Below are positions 1 to 8,478 of a DNA stretch of 64,000 bases, piece after piece. The first letter of the stretch is position 1. Each line of letters begins with the position of its first letter. The translations under genes and the position numbers were made by a program. Source of the DNA: an uncultured Lachnospiraceae bacterium (GTDB taxonomy: Bacteria > Bacillota > Clostridia > Lachnospirales > Lachnospiraceae); NCBI GenBank assembly GCA_910586205.1, contig CAJUGD010000007.1, positions 81,418-145,417 on the forward strand. Direction: 5' to 3'. The notes under the pieces are model-generated. The model was not told where the DNA came from. It saw nothing but the letters and a program-made list of their open reading frames with translations, and did not search any database.

Positions 1-850
1 GCCTCTCCTGATTCTGAGTCTCCATCTCTGTCAAAGGCATGCGCAAAGGTCCTGTCTCCTTACCCATCAAATTTAAAGCCGCTTTAACCGGAATCGGGTT
101 TACTTCGCAGAACAATGCCTCAATCAGCGGAATCGCCTGAAGCTGCAGCTCACAGCTTTTCTTCACGTCACCTTTAAAATAAGCCTCACAGATCTCATGA
201 GTCTGACGCGGCGCCACATTAGACAACACAGAGATCACACCCTTGCCTCCCAAAGAAAGAAGCGGCACAATCTGATCATCATTGCCGGAATACAAATCCA
301 CACATCCGTCTGCTAAGTTCATGATCCGGGCAATGGCCGAAAAATCCGCGCTTGCCTCCTTGATCCCTACAATGTTATCTACCTGCCTGCAAAGATTCAC
401 CATGGTCTCCGGCTTCATGGTAACCCCTGTCCGGCCCGGAATATGATAAAGGATAATCGGAATCTTTACTGCGTCGGCCACTGCCGTGTAATGGGCAGTC
501 AGCCCGGCCTGCGTGGCTTTGTTGTAGTAGGGCGTTACCAGCAAAAGCCCGTCAGCCCCTGCCTCCTCAGCCTCCTTGGAAAGATGGATCGCCTCCCTGG
601 TAGAATTTGACCCTGTCCCTGCAATCACCGGAATCCGATTTTTCACCACTTTACAGGTAAAGCGCACCACATCCAGATGTTCCTCATGGCTCATGGTGGA
701 GGACTCACCGGTCGTTCCGCAGGAGATAACGGCATCACTTCCTCCTGCAATCTGTTCCTCTAAAAGCTCCTCCAGCTTCTCATAATTCACTTCCCCGTTG
801 TCTTTAAACGGAGTAACAAGTGCAACTCCGGCACCTTCAAAAATCGCCAT
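1..850 (-). CDS. dapA: 4-hydroxy-tetrahydrodipicolinate synthase, 3' end outside window
   Basis: DapA condenses pyruvate with aspartate semialdehyde, the first committed step of lysine and diaminopimelate synthesis; in a spore former it also feeds dipicolinate. Seen here: 283 codons from ATG at 848-850 with GGAGG 7 nt upstream, starting MAIFEGAGVALVTPF. The family hallmark GTTGESSTMS, the conserved YYNKATQ tyrosine region, YHIPGRTG and the Schiff-base lysine in VGIKEAS are all readable. The frame is open at position 1, so roughly the last ten residues lie outside the window. The upstream lysine riboswitch and terminator independently support the assignment. Cytoplasmic. Confidence 0.96.
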   Translation of the reverse strand, partial: MAIFEGAGVALVTPFKDNGEVNYEKLEELLEEQIAGGSDAVISCGTTGESSTMSHEEHLDVVRFTCKVVKNRIPVIAGTGSNSTREAIHLSKEAEEAGADGLLLVTPYYNKATQAGLTAHYTAVADAVKIPIILYHIPGRTGVTMKPETMVNLCRQVDNIVGIKEASADFSAIARIMNLADGCVDLYSGNDDQIVPLLSLGGKGVISVLSNVAPRQTHEICEAYFKGDVKKSCELQLQAIPLIEALFCEVNPIPVKAALNLMGKETGPLRMPLTEMETQNQER

Positions 851-878
851 ATTCCATCCTCCTTCACATTTGTTTATC

Positions 879-907
879 AAAAAAGGGAGCCTGTCGGTAT
901 GGCTCCC
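879..907 (-). terminator. Riboswitch expression-platform terminator of dapA
   Basis: On the minus strand GGGAGCC, a 9-nt loop and GGCTCCC are followed by TTTTTT. The hairpin lies between the lysine aptamer and the dapA ribosome binding site, as expected for ligand-dependent premature termination. Confidence 0.85.
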
Positions 908-944
908 CAAAAAAGTTATAATCATCTTATAATCCTTTTTAAGC

Positions 945-1128
945 AGCTCTCCATCCGACCGAAAGCACTCCACCCGGCTCCGGATGACAGTCACAGGATT
1001 ATTCACCCTGCGCCCAGGCCAATACAGCCAGTCTGTATCCGCCTTCGGCGTCCGCCCTTTCGGCTGCCATCCTCTGTCTCTGGAACATCCGGCAGCTTAC
1101 TCATGCTTCACGCAACCTCTACTTCATT
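945..1128 (-). ncRNA. Lysine riboswitch (L box) aptamer
   Basis: Read on the minus strand, the leader contains the L-box consensus blocks in order: GAAGTAGAGGTTGCG, GAGTAAG, GCAGCCGAAAGGGCGGA, CGCCGAAGGCGG, GGGTGAATAATCCTGTGACTGTCA and a closing GGTGGAGTGCTTTCGG. Arms pair into a multi-helix junction and a terminator follows immediately. Lysine binding should turn dapA off. Edges are set by motif, not by modelling. Confidence 0.87.
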
Positions 1129-1138
1129 TTCACTTCAA

Positions 1139-1167
1139 ATACTAACATTATCCTGTAATCTTGTCAA
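1139..1167 (-). promoter_or_regulatory. Sigma-A-type promoter of the dapA leader
   Basis: Minus strand TTGACA (1162-1167), 17-nt spacer, TAGTAT (1139-1144), just upstream of the lysine aptamer. It overlaps the region just before the stop of the upstream CobO-like gene. Confidence 0.75.
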
Positions 1168-1176
1168 CTTGAATTT

Positions 1177-1686
1177 CTAAATGCCTTCTCCATCCCGTCC
1201 GCACCCGATCCGGGTGATTCGCTCCACCCGGTCTGCTGCGGCTGCCAGACCATCCTGAAGAATCCGTCCTGTCAGGATCACATCTGCCTGATCCCTGCTT
1301 TCCAAAATCTGCAAAAGCTCCTGCTCCAAAAGAATCTCCTGTTCCAAAAGCCCTAAAACCTCATCCAAAATCAAAAGATCACATTCTCCTGTGGCAAGTA
1401 CCTTTCTGGCATAATTTACGCCATTGCGGATATTGATACACTCCTCCTGCTTTTCCTGCTCTGTAAGTTCATCAAACCTGCAGCGCGCCTTTTCAAAACA
1501 GAACAGGTTCATATCCGGCTCCAGACGCCTCATTACCTCCTGGCTTTCCTCCTTCTGATTTCCTTTGAGAAACTGGATGACAATCACCTTCTTGTGCTGG
1601 ATTAATGCCTCCAGCCCTTTTCCCAGAGCCATTGCCGTCCTTGCAGAGCCCTCACCGTAAATAATCTCGATCTTACCTGTATTCAT
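1177..1686 (-). CDS. CobO/BtuR-like ATP:corrinoid adenosyltransferase family protein, altered P-loop
   Basis: 169 aa. Family members transfer the adenosyl group of ATP to cob(I)alamin or cobyrinate. The overall layout matches: an N-terminal beta-strand and P-loop region (about residues 6-16), VIVIQFLKG, FDELTEQEKQ and the Walker-B-like LLILDEVLG. The P-loop reads YGEGSARTA where the family has G-x-G-K-G-K-T, so the usual phosphate-binding lysine is missing. Start ATG has GAGGAG 6 nt upstream. The gene sits between the SSB-like gene and the dapA promoter. It may be a non-catalytic or re-purposed family member; ATPase or transferase activity is doubtful. Confidence 0.62.
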   Translation of the reverse strand: MNTGKIEIIYGEGSARTAMALGKGLEALIQHKKVIVIQFLKGNQKEESQEVMRRLEPDMNLFCFEKARCRFDELTEQEKQEECINIRNGVNYARKVLATGECDLLILDEVLGLLEQEILLEQELLQILESRDQADVILTGRILQDGLAAAADRVERITRIGCGRDGEGI

Positions 1687-1718
1687 TTCTTACTCCTCAG
1701 TATTCCTGGTGCTGCATT

Positions 1719-1739
1719 GCCTGGCACTTCATGCCAGGC
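1719..1739 (-). repeat. 8-bp hairpin between SSB-like and CobO-like genes
   Basis: GCCTGGCA, 5-nt loop, TGCCAGGC: a perfect inverted repeat in the 98-bp gap upstream of the CobO-like gene. There is no T-run, so it is not a standard terminator; it may be a processing or stability element. Confidence 0.5.
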
Positions 1740-1784
1740 GCTGCATTCCGCCTTAAAAACCGTTCTGCTCTCTGCGGCCTTCTC

Positions 1785-2420
1785 CTACATCTCCTCGTCT
1801 CCGCACTCCAGCTTGCTGATGGACACCTCATAGGCTACCCTTTTCTCACACTCTGTCTCTGACAGCTTCTTTGTGTACTCCCGGCTCTGAACCCTGCCCC
1901 ATACACGTACCCGGGTTCCTACCTCAAAGCCTGATGCAAAGCGGGCGTTGCGCCCCCAGGCAATACAGGGGATATAGTCAGATTTCCCGTAAGGACGGTT
2001 TACAGCCAAAAGAAGATCTGCAATCTCCCTTCCCAGGGGAGTCTTTCTGTAAATCGGAGATTTACAGATGTAACCATCCAAAAAGATCTGATTCGTCTTG
2101 GTGTAATCGGTAAATTCTTCCATAAAGTTGATCTCCCGCACAAACACGGACAGCACCAGACGGTTTTTCGCCCCTTCATGCCGGTTATAAGAACGGAACT
2201 GCCCGATTGCCTCTACCGTACAGCCCCGATAATCTTCCTGCACATGAATCAGCCGCTCCGAGATCATCAGGGGAATGATGTCCGCCTGCTCACTTAAACG
2301 GCTGACTGCCACATCCACCACATAAAAGCCTTCCCCAAACACCTCGTGACTAAAGGTAAACCCGGAAACAATTTCTCCAATTACGCTTACTTTGTTATTT
2401 TCAATCATTTTTTCTGCCAT
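1785..2420 (-). CDS. SSB-like protein with two tandem OB folds
   Basis: 211 aa. Residues about 10-100 (NKVSVIGEIVSG ... LVLSVFVREI) and about 112-205 (NQIFLDGYICKSPIYRKTPLG ... YEVSISKLE) each have the strand pattern of a single-stranded-DNA-binding OB fold; the second has the SSB-type TPLGREIADLLLAVNRP and a PCIAWGRNA core. There is no acidic DDDIPF-type C-terminal tip, only CGDEEM. The start was set at ATG 2418-2420 because GAGGAG lies 8 nt upstream; an in-frame ATG at 2453 has no ribosome binding site. Probably a nucleic-acid-binding accessory protein rather than the main replicative SSB. Confidence 0.7.
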   Translation of the reverse strand: MAEKMIENNKVSVIGEIVSGFTFSHEVFGEGFYVVDVAVSRLSEQADIIPLMISERLIHVQEDYRGCTVEAIGQFRSYNRHEGAKNRLVLSVFVREINFMEEFTDYTKTNQIFLDGYICKSPIYRKTPLGREIADLLLAVNRPYGKSDYIPCIAWGRNARFASGFEVGTRVRVWGRVQSREYTKKLSETECEKRVAYEVSISKLECGDEEM

Positions 2421-2482
2421 GGTACTTCTCTCCTCTTCCTTTTTCATATTCATTGATCGATAACGAATCTTTGCATAAGGGC

Positions 2483-2510
2483 AGTATACCCTCTGCTCTT
2501 AATATGTCTA
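2483..2510 (-). promoter_or_regulatory. Probable promoter of the SSB-like gene
   Basis: Minus strand TAGACA (2505-2510), 16-nt spacer, TATACT (2483-2488), about 60 nt before the chosen start codon. Confidence 0.5.
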
Positions 2511-2567
2511 TGAAAAAGAAAACGCAGATATGAAGAATTTCGTTCGCCAAATCATGACATTTTTTAA

Positions 2568-4391
2568 TTATTTTTTAAAAGAAGCCCTTTTCCTTAAGGT
2601 GGGATCCAAAATCTTCTTCCGAATCCGCAGGTTTGACGGCGTTACCTCCAGCAGCTCGTCCGTGTCAATAAACTCCAGGCACTGCTCTAAGCTCATCTCC
2701 TTTTTGGGTACCAGCTTTAAAGCCTCGTCAGCGCTGGAAGAACGGGTATTTGTCAGTTTTTTTGTTTTGCAGACATTCACCTCAATGTCCTCAGCCTTGG
2801 GATTCTGGCCAATCACCATACCGCCGTACACCTTCTCCCCCGGGCCCACAAACAAAAGACCTCTTTCCTGAGCATTAAACAGCCCATAGGTAATCGTCTC
2901 ACCGCTTTCATAGGCAATAAGGGAACCGGTTTTCCGGTAATTCAAATCCCCTTTATAGAGCGCATAGTCATCAAAAATGGTATTCATAATCCCATTTCCT
3001 TTCGTATCCGTCAGAAATTCTCCCCGATATCCAATAAGCCCTCTTGACGGAATAGAAAACTCCAGCCGGGTATATCCGCCGCTTACAGGACTCATGCCCT
3101 GCAGCTCCCCTTTTCTGGAGGTCAGCTTTTGGATCACGGTTCCGGTAAACTCCTCCGGCACATCAATGTATGCCAGCTCCATGGGCTCTAGTTTCTGGTT
3201 CCTCTCATTGTACTTGTAAAGCACCTCTGCCTTGCTGACTGCAAACTCATAGCCTTCTCGGCGCATGTTTTCAATGAGTACAGACAGATGCAGCTCTCCT
3301 CTGCCGGATACCTTAAAACAATCCGGAGAATCTGTCTCCTCCACCCGCAGGCTCACATCTGTGTTCAGTTCCTTAAACAGCCGTTCCCGAATATGGCGGG
3401 AGGTGACATACTTTCCCTCCTGACCGGCTAAAGGACTGTCATTGACCATAAAATTCATGGCAATGGTAGGCTCGGAGATCTTCTGGAAGGGAATAGCCTC
3501 CGGATTCTCAGGAGAACAGATGGTATCCCCAATGTGCAGATCTGTAATGCCGGACACTGCCACAATATCTCCCACAGTGGCTTCCTGCACCTCCACCCGG
3601 TTTAATCCGTCAAACTGGTACAGCTTGCCAATCTTAACCTTCCGAAGCTTGTCATGGTCATGATGATTGACAATCACACACTCCTGATTGACCCGCACAG
3701 TGCCGTTGTCAATCTTTCCGATGCCGATACGGCCTACATATTCATTATAATCAATGGTGCTGATAAGCATCTGGGTCCGGGCCTGCTCGTCTCCCTCCGG
3801 CGCCGGAATATAGTCCACAATGGTCTCAAACAGAGGCCGCATGTCATTTTCCGGGTCAGTCAGCTCCTTCTTTGCAAATCCTGCCCGTGCCGAGGCAAAC
3901 ACAAAAGGACAGTCTAACTGCTCGTCAGAGGCATCCAGATCCATAAACAGCTCCAACACCTCGTCAATAACCTCCTTGGGCCTGGCCTCCGGCCGGTCGA
4001 TCTTATTGATGCAGACAATGGCAGGAAGCTCTAACTCCAGAGCCTTTTTCAGAACAAATTTTGTCTGAGGCATAGGGCCCTCATAGGCATCTACCACCAA
4101 GATCACCCCGTTTACCATTTTAAGTACCCGCTCTACCTCCCCGCCGAAATCTGCATGTCCGGGAGTGTCAATAATGTTGATCTTGGTATCCTTGTAAAAC
4201 ACGGCCGTATTCTTTGACAGGATAGTGATCCCCCGCTCCCGCTCAATGTCATTGGAGTCCATGACCCGCTCCACAACCTCCTGGTTGGCACGGAATACAC
4301 CGCTGCTTTTTAACAGTTCATCCACCAATGTAGTCTTTCCGTGATCTACATGGGCAATAATCGCTATATTTCTTACATCTTCTCTTTTCAT
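2568..4391 (-). CDS. typA: Ribosome-associated translational GTPase TypA/BipA
   Basis: 607 aa, the usual family length. Residues 13-21 give the G1 loop AHVDHGKTT, followed by the ERERGITI switch, DTPGHADFGGEVERV (G3) and NKIDRPEAR (G4). Downstream come domain II, the EF-G-like domains III and V, and a TypA-type C-terminal domain ending in a basic tail. The protein binds the 70S ribosome and is linked to cold and stress growth and late 50S assembly. Start ATG is preceded by GGAGGAG at 7 nt. It is monocistronic as seen, with a strong 12-bp leader hairpin immediately before the ribosome binding site. Confidence 0.97.
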   Translation of the reverse strand: MKREDVRNIAIIAHVDHGKTTLVDELLKSSGVFRANQEVVERVMDSNDIERERGITILSKNTAVFYKDTKINIIDTPGHADFGGEVERVLKMVNGVILVVDAYEGPMPQTKFVLKKALELELPAIVCINKIDRPEARPKEVIDEVLELFMDLDASDEQLDCPFVFASARAGFAKKELTDPENDMRPLFETIVDYIPAPEGDEQARTQMLISTIDYNEYVGRIGIGKIDNGTVRVNQECVIVNHHDHDKLRKVKIGKLYQFDGLNRVEVQEATVGDIVAVSGITDLHIGDTICSPENPEAIPFQKISEPTIAMNFMVNDSPLAGQEGKYVTSRHIRERLFKELNTDVSLRVEETDSPDCFKVSGRGELHLSVLIENMRREGYEFAVSKAEVLYKYNERNQKLEPMELAYIDVPEEFTGTVIQKLTSRKGELQGMSPVSGGYTRLEFSIPSRGLIGYRGEFLTDTKGNGIMNTIFDDYALYKGDLNYRKTGSLIAYESGETITYGLFNAQERGLLFVGPGEKVYGGMVIGQNPKAEDIEVNVCKTKKLTNTRSSSADEALKLVPKKEMSLEQCLEFIDTDELLEVTPSNLRIRKKILDPTLRKRASFKK

Positions 4392-4407
4392 TCTTTCTCC
4401 TCCAAAA

Positions 4408-4436
4408 GAGCTAAGGACTATGCGAGTCCTTAGCTC
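4408..4436 (-). promoter_or_regulatory. 12-bp leader hairpin abutting the typA ribosome binding site
   Basis: GAGCTAAGGACT, 5-nt loop, AGTCCTTAGCTC: a perfect inverted repeat. On the minus strand it is followed by TTTT and then GGAGGAG of typA. It could act as a weak attenuator, a 5' stabiliser or a temperature-responsive element. The function is inferred, the structure is plain. Confidence 0.6.
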
Positions 4437-4497
4437 CTGGTAATCTTCAGTGTATTAATATAACATTTTCGCATAAGGATTGCAAGCAGTTCTTGTC

Positions 4498-5145
4498 CTA
4501 AAACAAAATAATCTCTCCTCCTGCCACTCCATAATACAGTTTTCCCTCATCTTCAATCAGCGCCTTTCCGGCCGTCCGCTCCGTAATCTGGGATAAAAGC
4601 TTTCCGGCCTCCTCAAGAGGCGCCAAAAGCGTCATCACCACCTGGTCTGTATACTCTGTGTCCAAAACCGTGATCCCCATCTGCGCTGCCGTATACTGAA
4701 GCTTGCCCACTCCATTATAATCTGTTGTCACCCGAAGCTTTTTGCCTGGAATCTTTTCCACCACCATGCTCTGTTTAAGCCCTTCCCGGACAGCGCCTGA
4801 ATAGGCGCGCACCAGCCCTCCTGTCCCCAAAAGGACTCCTCCGAAATACCGGGTCACTACTGCGCACACATCCCGGATCTCCTCCCCTAAAAGCACATCC
4901 AGCATAGGTCTTCCTGCCGTCTGAGCCGGTTCCCCGTCATCACTGCACCGGCTTTTTTCTCCGCGCTCCCCAATCACATAGGCATAACAATTATGGCGGG
5001 CATCCCAATACTTTTTTTTCATCTCCTCCACAAAAGTCCCGGCCTCCTCCTCTGACCGGACCGGTCTTATGGTGGCTATAAAACGGGATTTCTTTTCCAC
5101 CAGCTCACCCTGACCGCCCTGATACAATATTTTATATCTTTCCAT
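4498..5145 (-). CDS. YigZ/IMPACT-family protein
   Basis: 215 aa. The N-terminal UPF0029 (IMPACT) domain shows the signature motifs KKSRFIATI, ARHNCYAYVIG, SDDGEPAQTAGRPML and VTRYFGGVLLGTGGLVRAY, with a C-terminal DUF1949-like ferredoxin-fold domain from about residue 135. The bacterial family has been linked to translation or peptidase-like roles, but its biochemical function is not settled. The start was chosen at ATG 5143-5145 (MERYKILYQ) because an upstream in-frame start would add 38 unrelated residues; AGGCAGG lies 9 nt upstream. Confidence 0.88.
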   Translation of the reverse strand: MERYKILYQGGQGELVEKKSRFIATIRPVRSEEEAGTFVEEMKKKYWDARHNCYAYVIGERGEKSRCSDDGEPAQTAGRPMLDVLLGEEIRDVCAVVTRYFGGVLLGTGGLVRAYSGAVREGLKQSMVVEKIPGKKLRVTTDYNGVGKLQYTAAQMGITVLDTEYTDQVVMTLLAPLEEAGKLLSQITERTAGKALIEDEGKLYYGVAGGEIILF

Positions 5146-5289
5146 CTGATCAACCTGCCTTTTTGTCCTGATTAAACTGCAGGAATAAATATGCTTTTGA
5201 TCCTGCCTGATTATCCAACATTGTACCATCCCATAACTGCAAAAGCAACCCGATACCAAAAAGTAAAATAACTTCCTATCACTCTCAAG

Positions 5290-5318
5290 TTGAATTGTCG
5301 CCCAATCTTTGCTATAAT
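5290..5318 (+). promoter_or_regulatory. Promoter of the class A PBP gene
   Basis: TTGAAT (5290-5295), 17-nt spacer, TATAAT (5313-5318), 47 nt before the ATG. Confidence 0.78.
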
Positions 5319-5365
5319 GGTATCCGGGGTTTTTTATCCAAACTCCCTATAAGGAGGAACATCTT

Positions 5366-8038
5366 ATGAATTACGGAAAAAGTGCAACCGAAAAAAAGAT
5401 AAAAGCGGCCAATTCCAATGCCGAGAAATATACCTCCCGTATATTCCTGACTATTTTTAAGACCTGCTTCGTCCTGTGTCTTTTCACTGTGTTAGTGGCC
5501 TGCAGCGCAGGTGTGGGCATGTTCATGGGTATTATTGACAGTGCCCCGGACATTGACGTGGAAAGCATTGTGCCCATGGGCTATGCCACCACTGTCTATG
5601 ACAGTGCAGGCAACTTAACCGACACCCTGGTAATGGCAGGCGCCAACCGGGAGGAAGCTACCTATGACGAGCTTCCCGAGGATCTGATCAATGCGTTTGT
5701 CGCCATAGAAGATTCCCGCTTCTGGAGTCACAACGGTATTGACCTGCGCTCCATCTCCCGTGCTGCCTATGGTGTCCTCAAAAAAGAAAACTTAGGCGGA
5801 GGAAGCACCATTACCCAGCAGCTTATTAAAAACAATGTGTTCAACGGCGGTATGGAATCCAGCTTTGGAGCAAAGCTGGAAAGAAAGCTGCAGGAACAGT
5901 ACCTGGCTCTTCAGCTCAGCAAATCCATGGACAAGGAGCTGATCCTGACCAATTATTTAAATACCATCAACCTGGGCAACAATGCCTTGGGCGTCAAGGT
6001 AGCTGCCCGCCGGTATTTTGACAAAGAGGTGTCAGATCTTACCCTGTCCGAATCTACGGTCCTTGCCGGAATCACCCAAAGCCCTTCCCGATATGACCCT
6101 ATTTCCCACCCGGAAAACAATGCGGAGAAACGGGAGATCATCCTGCAGTATATGGTAGATCAGGGTTATATTGACGAAGCACAGCAAAAGGAAGCCTTAG
6201 CTGATGATGTGTATTCCCGGATCCAGAATGTAAACATCGTGGCCCGGGAAGCTGCCACCACCCCTTACAGCTATTTCACTGACGAGCTGACCCAGCAGGT
6301 CAAGGATTCCCTGATGGAAAAGCTAGGCTATTCTGAGACCCAGGCCCACAACCTGCTTTACGGCGGCGGACTTCAGATACAGACCACTTTAGATCCGGTA
6401 ATGCAGGCCATTGTAGATGAGGAGGTCAACAATCCTGCCAACTACACGGCTGCCCGGTATTCCGTGGAATATCGTCTGTCTGTGACGCACGCAGACGGCG
6501 AGACAGAACATTTTTCCGAAAAGAATATTCAGTCCTGGCACAAAAACGTGCTTCATGACAGCTTTGACGGCCTCTACAACTCAGAGGAGGCAGCCCAGGC
6601 GGATGTAGATGCCTACAAGGCATATCAGCTTAAAGAAGATGACGAGATTATAGGCGAAAAGCTGACAAAGGTTCTGCAGCCTCAGGTTTCCTTTGTATTG
6701 ATGGATCAGCGAACCGGACAAGTCAAGGCCATCAGCGGCGGACGCGGACAAAAGCTGGACAGCCTTACCCTGAACCGGGCCACAGACTCCACCCGCCAGC
6801 CAGGCTCCACCTTTAAGGTGATTACGGCCTTTGCCCCTGCTATTGACACCTGCGGTTCAACATTAGGCACGGTCTATTATGATGAACCTTTTACCGTAGG
6901 CGCCAAAACCTTCTCCAACTGGTACAGCCAGGGCTATTTAGGCTACTCCAGCATCCGGGACGGCATTATCTATTCCATGAATATTGTGGCAGTGCGCTGT
7001 CTGATGGAAACGGTATCGCCCCAACTTGGAGTGGAATACGCCAAGAACTTTGGCATTACCACCCTGACGGACACCGATTTAAATGCAGCCACTGCCTTAG
7101 GAGGTCTTACCAGAGGCGTCACCAATCTGGAGCTGACTGCTGCCTATGCCTCCATTGCCAACGGCGGCGTATATACCAAGCCGATCTTTTTTACCAGGAT
7201 TTTAGACCACAACGGCAAAATCCTCATTGACAATGAGCCGGAGACCCATCGGGTATTAAAGGATTCTACTGCTTTTCTCCTGACAGACGCGCTGTCTGAC
7301 TCCATGGAAAGCAACCGCAAGTTCTCCCGTCCGGGGGTCAGTGTCAATGCCACCAGCGTAGCCGCCAACATTCCCGGCATGAGCAATGCAGGAAAGAGCG
7401 GCACTACCTCCAACAACGTGGATATCTGGTTTGTAGGCTATACCCCCTACTATACTGCAGGAATATGGGCGGGCTGTGACAGTAATCAGCGCTTAGGAGG
7501 ACGCAACGGCAACACCTCCTTCCACAAAGCCATCTGGAGAAAAATTATGACACGTATCCATGAGGATCTGGCAGATCCCGGCTTTGAGGTTCCGGAAAGC
7601 ATTGAGACCGCTGAGATCTGCCGCAAATCCGGCAAGCTGGCCATTCCCGGCGTGTGCTCTGCTGATCCGCGCGGAAATGCCACCTACACGGAATATTTCG
7701 CCAAAGGCACCGCTCCCTCAGAAGTCTGCGACACTCATGTACGGGCCACTGTATGCCAGGCTACCGGACTGCTTCCCGGCACCTTCTGTCCCCGAGCCGG
7801 GCGTGTCTGCATCACATTGCCCTCGGATGCACAGGGAAGCACCGATGATTCTGCCTTTGCCATGCCCTCCCATTATTGTCCCGGACATGCGGCGGCTATT
7901 ATTGAACCAACGGAAGAGACGGTTCCTTCTTCCGAGAGTGTGGAAAGTACAGAGCCAAGTCCTATAGGACCTGGATATGTATCCCCGGGTTCTGAATATT
8001 CCGGCCCTGCCATATCAAAAGGACCAGGGCAGGACTAA
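5366..8038 (+). CDS. Class A penicillin-binding protein (bifunctional transglycosylase/transpeptidase)
   Basis: 890 aa. After a short cytosolic N-terminus and one membrane anchor (about residues 26-53) comes a GT51 transglycosylase domain with the catalytic glutamate in AIEDSRFW (E115) and GGSTITQQL. The transpeptidase domain has STFK (S481), SMN (537-539) and KSGTT (677-681). It polymerises and crosslinks peptidoglycan on the outer face of the membrane. The C-terminal ~150 residues form a cysteine-rich stretch (at least seven Cys) followed by a Ser/Pro/Glu tail. GGAGG is 9 nt before the ATG. It is the only plus-strand gene in the first 11 kb. Confidence 0.96.
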   Translation: MNYGKSATEKKIKAANSNAEKYTSRIFLTIFKTCFVLCLFTVLVACSAGVGMFMGIIDSAPDIDVESIVPMGYATTVYDSAGNLTDTLVMAGANREEATYDELPEDLINAFVAIEDSRFWSHNGIDLRSISRAAYGVLKKENLGGGSTITQQLIKNNVFNGGMESSFGAKLERKLQEQYLALQLSKSMDKELILTNYLNTINLGNNALGVKVAARRYFDKEVSDLTLSESTVLAGITQSPSRYDPISHPENNAEKREIILQYMVDQGYIDEAQQKEALADDVYSRIQNVNIVAREAATTPYSYFTDELTQQVKDSLMEKLGYSETQAHNLLYGGGLQIQTTLDPVMQAIVDEEVNNPANYTAARYSVEYRLSVTHADGETEHFSEKNIQSWHKNVLHDSFDGLYNSEEAAQADVDAYKAYQLKEDDEIIGEKLTKVLQPQVSFVLMDQRTGQVKAISGGRGQKLDSLTLNRATDSTRQPGSTFKVITAFAPAIDTCGSTLGTVYYDEPFTVGAKTFSNWYSQGYLGYSSIRDGIIYSMNIVAVRCLMETVSPQLGVEYAKNFGITTLTDTDLNAATALGGLTRGVTNLELTAAYASIANGGVYTKPIFFTRILDHNGKILIDNEPETHRVLKDSTAFLLTDALSDSMESNRKFSRPGVSVNATSVAANIPGMSNAGKSGTTSNNVDIWFVGYTPYYTAGIWAGCDSNQRLGGRNGNTSFHKAIWRKIMTRIHEDLADPGFEVPESIETAEICRKSGKLAIPGVCSADPRGNATYTEYFAKGTAPSEVCDTHVRATVCQATGLLPGTFCPRAGRVCITLPSDAQGSTDDSAFAMPSHYCPGHAAAIIEPTEETVPSSESVESTEPSPIGPGYVSPGSEYSGPAISKGPGQD

Positions 8039-8046
8039 AACAGCTA

Positions 8047-8093
8047 TAAAAAGAGCCGGCAGCCCTTTTCATTTGACAAAGCGGCTGCTGGCT
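8047..8093 (-). terminator. Terminator of spoVAD-spoVAE
   Basis: Minus strand AGCCAGCAGCC, 18-nt loop, GGCTGCCGGCT followed by CTTTTTAT. It lies in the 80-bp gap between the convergent PBP and spoVAE genes and may also help stop the PBP transcript. Confidence 0.75.
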
Positions 8094-8118
8094 TTAGTAC
8101 ATCGTTGCTCCAGTACTG

Positions 8119-8478
8119 TCAGCTTTTCATTTTCGGTTTAAAAATAACAGAACCTAAATAACCAAAAATAATCGCTCCCGCAATACCTGCCGAGGCAGCC
8201 GTAAGGCCGCCTTTAAAGATGCCGAGAAAGCCTTCCTCTCCCAAGCTTTTCGCCACGCCCTTCCACAGAGTATTTCCAAAACCTAAAAGGGGCACAGACG
8301 CTCCGGCGCCTGCCCATTTTGCAAAGGGCTCATAGATCCCAAGCCATCCAAGGACTGCCCCGGCAGTCACCAAAAGAACCATCACCCGTCCGGGCATAAG
8401 CTTTGTCTTGTTCAGCAGTATCTGCACTGCCGCGCAGATAGCGCCTCCTACCAAAAAGGCTTTAATCAACTCCATCAT
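8119..8478 (-). CDS. spoVAE: Stage V sporulation protein AE (SpoVAE/AEb type)
   Basis: 119 aa, nearly all hydrophobic: MELIKAFLVGGAICAAVQILL at the N-terminus, GRVMVLLVTAGAVLGWLGIY, the family-typical SVPLLGFGNTLWKGV, and ITAASAGIAGAIIFGYL-like helices at the end. SpoVA proteins form the inner-membrane channel that loads dipicolinate into the forespore and releases it on germination. The ATG overlaps the spoVAD stop (ATGA), indicating translational coupling. Confidence 0.92.
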   Translation of the reverse strand: MMELIKAFLVGGAICAAVQILLNKTKLMPGRVMVLLVTAGAVLGWLGIYEPFAKWAGAGASVPLLGFGNTLWKGVAKSLGEEGFLGIFKGGLTAASAGIAGAIIFGYLGSVIFKPKMKS

